A stretch of DNA of 64,000 nt from Parvibaculum sp002684405 (GTDB lineage Bacteria; Pseudomonadota; Alphaproteobacteria; Parvibaculales; Parvibaculaceae), in contig OZ223205.1 of the NCBI GenBank assembly GCA_965140395.1, positions 1,054,001 to 1,118,000 on the forward strand, given 5' to 3'. Positions within the stretch are counted from its first letter, which is position 1. Every line of letters begins with the position of its first letter. Below, piece after piece: positions 60,301 through 64,000 of this stretch. Position numbers and translations under genes: made by a program. Under the pieces are notes generated by a model, which was not told the DNA's origin, ran no database searches, and saw only the letters and a list, made by a program, of their open reading frames with translations.

Positions 60301-60418
60301 TGATGACCTGGTTCAGCCACGCGCCAAGCGTCAGGCCCGAGCGGCGCGCAGCCTGCTTTGCAGCTTCGCGCGCTTCAGGCTCTATGCCTTTGACGCTCCA
60401 GGGGACCCCCGATCTCAT
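57395..60418 (-). CDS. PodJ-like polar localisation protein (coiled coil, Sel1, PG-binding)
   Basis: A 1,007-residue bitopic membrane protein. The N-terminus MRSGVPWSVKGIEPEAREAA resembles alphaproteobacterial PodJ/PodJL proteins. A long charged coiled coil fills about residues 80-420, then a Pro-rich region. A single membrane helix (LVIIATAGFIALAVIAGAFLFM) lies near residue 605, followed by a Ser/Thr/Lys/Gly repeat linker and four Sel1 repeats (about 735-890; YTLGDAYARGEGVAQ, MYAEGRGTSQD). A C-terminal peptidoglycan-binding domain (AQSLLNKLGYDAGPADGMMG) ends it. In Caulobacter PodJ organises the new pole. GTG 60427 is an alternative start. Confidence 0.85.
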   Translation of the reverse strand: MRSGVPWSVKGIEPEAREAAKQAARRSGLTLGAWLNQVIMDSGTDDVAGDSSEQSGWSNQTRSGGRPDYAAQAPAQAARPGDGEMEGLADAVRNLSRRLERSEDRTVELTRRLGETIDELADRIVRAEHAPAQPQQETKAVIDPLERKLQHLAERLERAEKDSGGTQQTAEDKHAIQTLEKAVNAVVDHLDTSEKRTNDSLSDIRNMLGQLSSRIDETEQANEREAEKKRAEAQEKHLSLLSQRLEQMEQSLSGVSGNLEQTQAKAVQAALKAFEDKAQADSQRDTISSLQKSLSRLSERLEQTEQKSQDALDAVHKGMNGIARQIEDLSRPREPEMPRELADQLDMLAQRLEESEHRSDETTRNVEETLSQIANRLSETDHQSREALESVQSVLARTTERLARLEKSAKQRAARPAAPQINAGMGPQGSFSPNFPTAAALNAPGMGGAQFDLPSIGAQGRGEGFMVPSAIPAQPAMQARAPVLREDPVAPPPIDEGPRLVEPVRETPAPDVPVKASPKTADIPDYETPEPEEDEDDGVVLPDPPPPPPLREAGAQAAQDFLAQARRAAQAASQGSHSGYDSPAYAESSARFDTDDAEKKRNRLVIIATAGFIALAVIAGAFLFMRQSPTPGGTAPMTNPGETSSPATTNPEASPEDAGADAAPEAPASTTSQTGTSKTGAPETSTSKTGTSETSIPKTGTPKTGASAEAPVNVAKVPATPVDDVSPATSTPPSAPQPVTLNDAARAGNAAAEYTLGDAYARGEGVAQNDKQAVSWIRKAAGQGLTIAQYRLATFYEKGRGVGQDNARAMQLYEKAASKGNVKAMHNLAVMYAEGRGTSQDFAKAAQWFAKAANYGLGDSQYNLAVLNERGLGIKKDLATAYKWFAIAALAGDKGAAKKRDALAEQMEPGDLADARIATNAWQAKTADPVANGNLSSLKSWDSAAAGPADPDIAQAQSLLNKLGYDAGPADGMMGPRTKDAITAFQRANGLAPSGKVTPELLIELEG
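58303..58418. repeat. Degenerate 15-nt tandem repeats in the PodJ-like gene
   Basis: Imperfect units of about 15 nt (GTCTTGGxCGTxCCx on the + strand) encode the periplasmic linker series with TSKTG, APETS, TSKTG, TSETS, IPKTG, TPKTG. Copy number may vary between strains and set the spacer length between the membrane helix and the Sel1 repeats. Confidence 0.65.
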
Positions 60419-60648
60419 CCGAATCACTAGCCTTTGAACGGTTTGGGTCAGTATATGCCACGGAATATGGCGTTTAAACGTGTGGGTTAGCCCAAAATAT
60501 TGACATCGGCACCATATCTGGTGAATCGCACCGATTCTCTATCGAGCCTCGGCCGCCTGAACGGCCTCTCCCGCATACCGCCTATAAAGCGCCGGGCACC
60601 GTAAACAGCTGGTTAATGATTCAGGGATTCATGCGTATATGCAGGGAC

Positions 60649-61206
60649 TTAAGGCCCGCCGAAGACCTCGGTTGCATAGACCTTGTCGCCTGAGCGCGCC
60701 ACCCCCATGCCGGTGATGGTGAAGCTCGGATCCTGCATGTTCCGCCGATGTGCGGGGCTGTTGCGCCATTTGGTGAAAAGCTTTTTCGCCAGCGCCTTGT
60801 CGTCCAGATCGGGCCCCTGCACGAAGACGATGTTCTCGGCCAGCGAGCCCTTATAGTCCTCGTCCACAGCCAGAACCCGCTCTTTCGGGCCCTGATCGTC
60901 CGGGTTGAAATGGCCGAAGAAATCGCGAAGCGCCATGTCCTGGCTATGAACGGCGGCGGCCTTTTGCAGGCGCGGATCGACCGAGAGCGGACCGGCCCCC
61001 TTGGACTTGCGGAAGGCGTTCACCTCGTCGAGCAGCGCCCGGGCGAGGGGGGTGTCCGCCTGCGCCGAGGCTTCGGCCTGCGCGGGCAGGCTCGATGTGT
61101 TGACCCGGACGAACTTGTCGCCGTCCGAGGAATTGCCCGTCGTCTGGCAGCCCGCCAGGACGAGGCTCGCTGCGACGGCGATGATGGCCGCATATCCCGA
61201 TTTCAT
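60649..61206 (-). CDS. CAP domain lipoprotein
   Basis: A 185-residue lipoprotein. Signal MKSGYAAIIAVAASLVLAGC (lipobox LAGC) leads to a CAP/SCP (PF00188) domain: LLDEVNAFRKSKGAGPLSVDPRLQKAAAVHSQDMA with the first His, GSLAENIVFVQG, KWRNSPAHRRNMQDPSFTITGMGVA with the second His, then YATEVFGG. Bacterial CAP proteins are extracellular or periplasmic with no settled role. ATG at 61206 is preceded by AAAGGGAGGGA. It is divergent from the MerR gene. Confidence 0.9.
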   Translation of the reverse strand: MKSGYAAIIAVAASLVLAGCQTTGNSSDGDKFVRVNTSSLPAQAEASAQADTPLARALLDEVNAFRKSKGAGPLSVDPRLQKAAAVHSQDMALRDFFGHFNPDDQGPKERVLAVDEDYKGSLAENIVFVQGPDLDDKALAKKLFTKWRNSPAHRRNMQDPSFTITGMGVARSGDKVYATEVFGGP

Positions 61207-61307
61207 GATCCCTCCCTTTAGAGACATCGGCATTCTGACCGAACATGCCCTCTCATCCGAGTAGGAAATTGTGGCGCCGGTTTGAAATCTCCGGGCAGGC
61301 GATATGC

Positions 61308-61323
61308 TTGACGTTTACGTCAA
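61308..61323 (+). promoter_or_regulatory. MerR operator in the merR promoter
   Basis: TTGACGTTTACGTCAA has perfect 7-bp arms around TT. Its first six bases can be a -35 element (TTGACG), with TAGAGT at 61331-61336 as -10 at 17-bp spacing. The site lies 75 bp before the merR start, consistent with autoregulation and control of the acyl-CoA dehydrogenase genes downstream. Confidence 0.6.
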
Positions 61324-61397
61324 CGTTACCTAGAGTCCGGCCACTTCAAATCGAGCGAATAAAGCCGGAAAACCGGCGAATGTCGGGGAGATGGAAC

Positions 61398-61886
61398 ATG
61401 GACCAGCAGACGTCCGAACATGCCGTATTGGCGGGCAGTCATGAGGGTGACAAGCACGGGCCTTGCCCGACTTTCTCGATCACCCAGCTTGCCGAGGAGT
61501 TCGGCCTTACCACGCGCGCCATCCGCTTTTATGAAGACAAGGGGCTCCTGTCGCCGGAGCGCCAGGGCCAGACGCGCGTCTATTATCCGCGCGACCGCGC
61601 CCGTCTGATCCTCATCGTTCGGGGCAAGAATGTCGGTCTGGCGCTGACCGAGATCAAGGAAATCCTCGATCATTACGATCCCGCCGAAGGCTGCGAAACG
61701 CAGGACCGGATCGCCTTGGAGAAGTTTCGCAATCGCATTACGAGCCTGGAACGCCAGCGCGACGAGATCGGCCTGCAGGTCGCCACGCTGCACGAAGCCT
61801 GCCGCCGCCTTGAAGAACGAATTGCCGCCGACGGAAATTCCGGGAAGGATGCGCCGAAGAAGCGTCAAAAAGCCTCTATAGGTTGA
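61398..61886 (+). CDS. MerR family regulator (LiuR-type)
   Basis: A 162-residue regulator. The HTH is in FSITQLAEEFGLTTRAIRFYEDKGLLSPERQGQTRVYYPRDRARLILIVRGKNVGLALTEIKEIL, followed by a dimerisation helix and a basic tail. It lacks the metal-binding cysteines of CueR/ZntR and resembles LiuR/PmfR-like regulators of branched-chain amino acid and fatty acid degradation. ATG at 61398 has GGGGAG upstream. Two acyl-CoA dehydrogenase genes follow on the same strand, the presumed targets. An upstream palindrome provides an operator. Confidence 0.85.
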   Translation: MDQQTSEHAVLAGSHEGDKHGPCPTFSITQLAEEFGLTTRAIRFYEDKGLLSPERQGQTRVYYPRDRARLILIVRGKNVGLALTEIKEILDHYDPAEGCETQDRIALEKFRNRITSLERQRDEIGLQVATLHEACRRLEERIAADGNSGKDAPKKRQKASIG

Positions 61887-61971
61887 GGCTTTGCCAATCG
61901 GCGCGGGGCGGTCCGTCATTCCTGTGAGTGATGCAACGGGGTCCCGCGGTCAGACGATCTCGAGGTAATCA

Positions 61972-63765
61972 ATGCCCAGCTACAAAGCCCCCCTTCGCGA
62001 ATATAATTTCCTTCTCTATGAGCTGCTGGGCATCCAGCAATATTCAAACCTGCCCGGCTTTGCGGATGCGTCGGAAGACCTTGTCCGCGCCATCCTGGAA
62101 GAAGCCGCGAAGCTGACCGAGGAAGTCCTTCAGCCGCTCAATCAGGTAGGCGACCGCGAGGGCTGCAAACTCGAAAACGGCGAGGTCACCACGCCGACCG
62201 GCTTCAAGGAGGCCTACAAGACGCTCGTCGAAGGCGGCTGGCCCGCGCTCGTCGTCGATCCCGAATATGGCGGCCAGGGGCTGCCCAATTCGCTCGGCGT
62301 GATCTTCAACGAAATGGTGTCCTCCGCGAACATGGCCTTCGGCATGTATCCGGGCCTGAGCCATGGCGCCTATTCCGCGATCCATCAGCACGGCACGGAT
62401 GAGCAGAAGCAGAAATATCTGCCCAAGCTCGTCTCCGGCGAATGGACCGGCACGATGAACCTCACCGAACCCCATTGCGGGACGGATCTGGGACTTCTGC
62501 GCACAAAGGCCGTGCCGCAGGGCGATGGCAGCTTCAAGATCAGTGGACAGAAGATCTTCATTTCGGCGGGCGAGCACGACCTTGCCGAGAACATCCTGCA
62601 TCTTGTGCTGGCGCGCATCGAGGGCGGTCCGGCAGGCGTAAAGGGCATCTCGCTCTTCCTCGTGCCGAAATATTTCGTCAACGAGGACGGCTCGCTGGGC
62701 GAGCGCAACGGCGTCTCCTGCGGCTCGCTGGAAGAGAAGATGGGCATTCACGGCAACGCGACCTGCGTTCTCAACTATGACGACGCCGTCGGCTGGCTCG
62801 TCGGCGAGGAGCACAAAGGCCTGCGCGCCATGTTCACCATGATGAACGAAGCGCGTCTCGGCGTGGGGCTGCAGGGCCTGTCTCAGTCCGAAGTCGCCTA
62901 TCAGAACGCGGCGGAATATGCGCTGGAGCGTCTTCAGGGCCGCTCGCTCACCGGCCCCAAGGCGGAAGACAAGCCCGCCGATCCGCTCATCGTCCATCCC
63001 GATATCCGCCGCATGCTGCTCAATGCGCGCTCCTTCAATGAGGGCGCCCGTGCGCTGCTCGTCTGGACGGCGCTGCATGGCGACCTGTCGCATAAATCGG
63101 AAGACGAAAAGACCCGCGAATTCGGCGACGACATGATGGCGTTGCTGACGCCGGTGCTGAAAGGCCATCTGACGGATCGCGGCTTCCTCAATGCCGTGGA
63201 AGCGCAGCAGGTCTATGGCGGTCATGGCTATATCGGCGAGTGGGGCATGGAGCAGTTCGTGCGCGATGCGCGCATCGCCATGATCTATGAGGGCGCGAAC
63301 GGCGTTCAGGCGCTCGACCTTGTTGGCCGCAAGCTCGCCTCCAATGGCGGCCGCGCCGTCTTCGCCTTCTTCAAGGAAGTGGACGAGTTCGTCTCCGCCA
63401 ACGAAGGCAATGCCAAGCTCAAACCCTATCTCGAGCCGGTGAAGCTCGCGCGCAAGCGTCTGGAAGAAGCGACCATGTGGTTCATGGAGAACGCGCTGGA
63501 AAATCCGGACAATGCCGGTGCGGGCTCCACGCCTTACATGCATCTCTTCGGCATCACCGGCATCGCCTTCATGTGGGCGATGATGGCCAAGGTCGCGCTG
63601 GACAAGCTCGAAGAGGGCGCCGGCGACCAGGCGGAATTCTACGAGACCAAGCTCACCACCGGTCTCTTTTATATGCAGCAGGCAGTACCGGAAACGGCGA
63701 TGCAGCTTGAGCGCGTGCGCGCGGGCTCGTCGAACATGATGGCGCTGGCCGCGAATGATTTCTGA
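61972..63765 (+). CDS. Acyl-CoA dehydrogenase, long form with C-terminal domain
   Basis: A 597-residue FAD enzyme of the large ACAD group that includes DmdC (3-methylmercaptopropionyl-CoA dehydrogenase) and the broad FadE-like enzymes with a PF12806 C-terminal domain. Visible motifs are GTMNLTEPHCGTDLG (FAD/substrate loop, about residues 158-172), FKISGQKIFISAGEHD and YGGHGYIGEWGMEQFVRDARIAMIYEGANGVQALDLVGRK (catalytic Glu in IYEGANG). It carries out alpha,beta-dehydrogenation of an acyl-CoA; chain specificity is unknown. Probably an operon with the MerR regulator and the next dehydrogenase. Confidence 0.93.
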   Translation: MPSYKAPLREYNFLLYELLGIQQYSNLPGFADASEDLVRAILEEAAKLTEEVLQPLNQVGDREGCKLENGEVTTPTGFKEAYKTLVEGGWPALVVDPEYGGQGLPNSLGVIFNEMVSSANMAFGMYPGLSHGAYSAIHQHGTDEQKQKYLPKLVSGEWTGTMNLTEPHCGTDLGLLRTKAVPQGDGSFKISGQKIFISAGEHDLAENILHLVLARIEGGPAGVKGISLFLVPKYFVNEDGSLGERNGVSCGSLEEKMGIHGNATCVLNYDDAVGWLVGEEHKGLRAMFTMMNEARLGVGLQGLSQSEVAYQNAAEYALERLQGRSLTGPKAEDKPADPLIVHPDIRRMLLNARSFNEGARALLVWTALHGDLSHKSEDEKTREFGDDMMALLTPVLKGHLTDRGFLNAVEAQQVYGGHGYIGEWGMEQFVRDARIAMIYEGANGVQALDLVGRKLASNGGRAVFAFFKEVDEFVSANEGNAKLKPYLEPVKLARKRLEEATMWFMENALENPDNAGAGSTPYMHLFGITGIAFMWAMMAKVALDKLEEGAGDQAEFYETKLTTGLFYMQQAVPETAMQLERVRAGSSNMMALAANDF

Positions 63766-63800
63766 CAACGAGAACGCAAGAAAAACAGGGAGCGTTACGG

Positions 63801-64000
63801 ATGACACTTAATGAGGGATACAAATCCCCCTGGCTCAACGAGGAGCTGGAAATCCTTCAGGACGCGGTGAAGAAATTCTACGAAAGGGAATTCGTGCCGC
63901 ATGTCGAGAAGTGGAACGATCAGGGCTGCGTCGATCGCGATGCATGGCTGAAGGCCGGTGAGGCGGGCATTCTCTGCGCTTCCATCCCTGAGGAATATGG
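63801..64000 (+). CDS. Acyl-CoA dehydrogenase, N-terminal part (cut by window end)
   Basis: ATG at 63801, behind CAGGGAG, opens a frame running past the window end. The visible 66 residues (MTLNEGYKSPWLNEELEILQ, FYEREFVPHVEKWNDQGCVDR, AGILCASIPEEYG) are the N-terminal helices of an ordinary-length acyl-CoA dehydrogenase. It follows the long dehydrogenase by 35 bp, so the two are likely co-transcribed. Confidence 0.88.
   Translation, partial: MTLNEGYKSPWLNEELEILQDAVKKFYEREFVPHVEKWNDQGCVDRDAWLKAGEAGILCASIPEEY

Overview
The window is one contiguous piece of a GC-rich alphaproteobacterial chromosome, with a coding density near 90%. Lineage markers are a SAM-II riboswitch in front of metZ, a class I lysyl-tRNA synthetase, a double-length dCTP deaminase, the TauE/TIGR02186 pair, a DUF6460 protein, a PodJ-like polarity protein and ligase-associated Lhr/PdeM proteins. 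The many lipid genes (tandem acyl-CoA dehydrogenases with a MerR regulator, a dienoyl-CoA-reductase-like SDR, malonyl-CoA synthase, two thioesterases, an HSL esterase and DUF1302/DUF1329 envelope proteins) would fit a Parvibaculum-like fatty-acid or hydrocarbon degrader. That genus-level guess is inference only.

Region by region. 1-7.5 kb: metZ behind a SAM-II riboswitch and an intrinsic terminator; dCTP deaminase; a CidA/LrgA-LrgB pair; an HD-GYP gene broken at a G8 tract; a small secreted protein; a radical SAM enzyme; a DUF2804 protein; tRNA-Gly(CCC). 7.5-11.4 kb: a small catabolic locus with an FCD-type GntR regulator divergent from a split UxaA-type dehydratase (large then small subunit) and a NylB-type serine hydrolase, with two matching operator-like palindromes between them. 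11.4-18.5 kb: two paralogous AraC regulators, one divergent from a DUF1329 gene and one from a DUF1302 gene, with an orphan IS3-OrfA-like gene between. 18.6-25.2 kb: a lipoprotein, a lone allophanate hydrolase, and a BCCT transporter followed closely by malonyl-CoA synthase.

25.2-36.1 kb: a glycosyltransferase with an N-terminal MshEN (c-di-GMP-binding type) domain plus a response regulator; a membrane-anchored family 3 solute-binding protein; a dispersed palindromic repeat; a fatty acid hydroxylase/SixA operon; a TerB-like protein; a DinG-type helicase; and a membrane histidine kinase with a degenerate Hpt domain. 36.2-49 kb is mainly housekeeping: lysK, an S24 regulator, pyrD, arsC, a MATE pump with two PaaI thioesterases, a TetR/HSL-esterase pair, a yybP-ykoY (Mn2+) riboswitch controlling a TMEM165/UPF0016 exporter, a quinone reductase, a DUF1131 lipoprotein and an SDR.

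49-64 kb: MscS; Lhr-type helicase and PdeM nuclease separated by an atypical membrane-protein gene; CcdA; TIGR02186 and TauE; a 1,007-residue PodJ-like protein (coiled coil, TM, Sel1 repeats, peptidoglycan binding); a CAP-domain lipoprotein; a MerR regulator with a near-perfect operator; and two acyl-CoA dehydrogenases, the second cut by the window end. I see no prophage, integrase, complete insertion sequence or CRISPR array. Nothing here is plainly a new multi-gene system. The best leads are the UxaA/NylB operon, the G8-interrupted HD-GYP gene, the SAM-II/terminator arrangement and the mirrored AraC modules.
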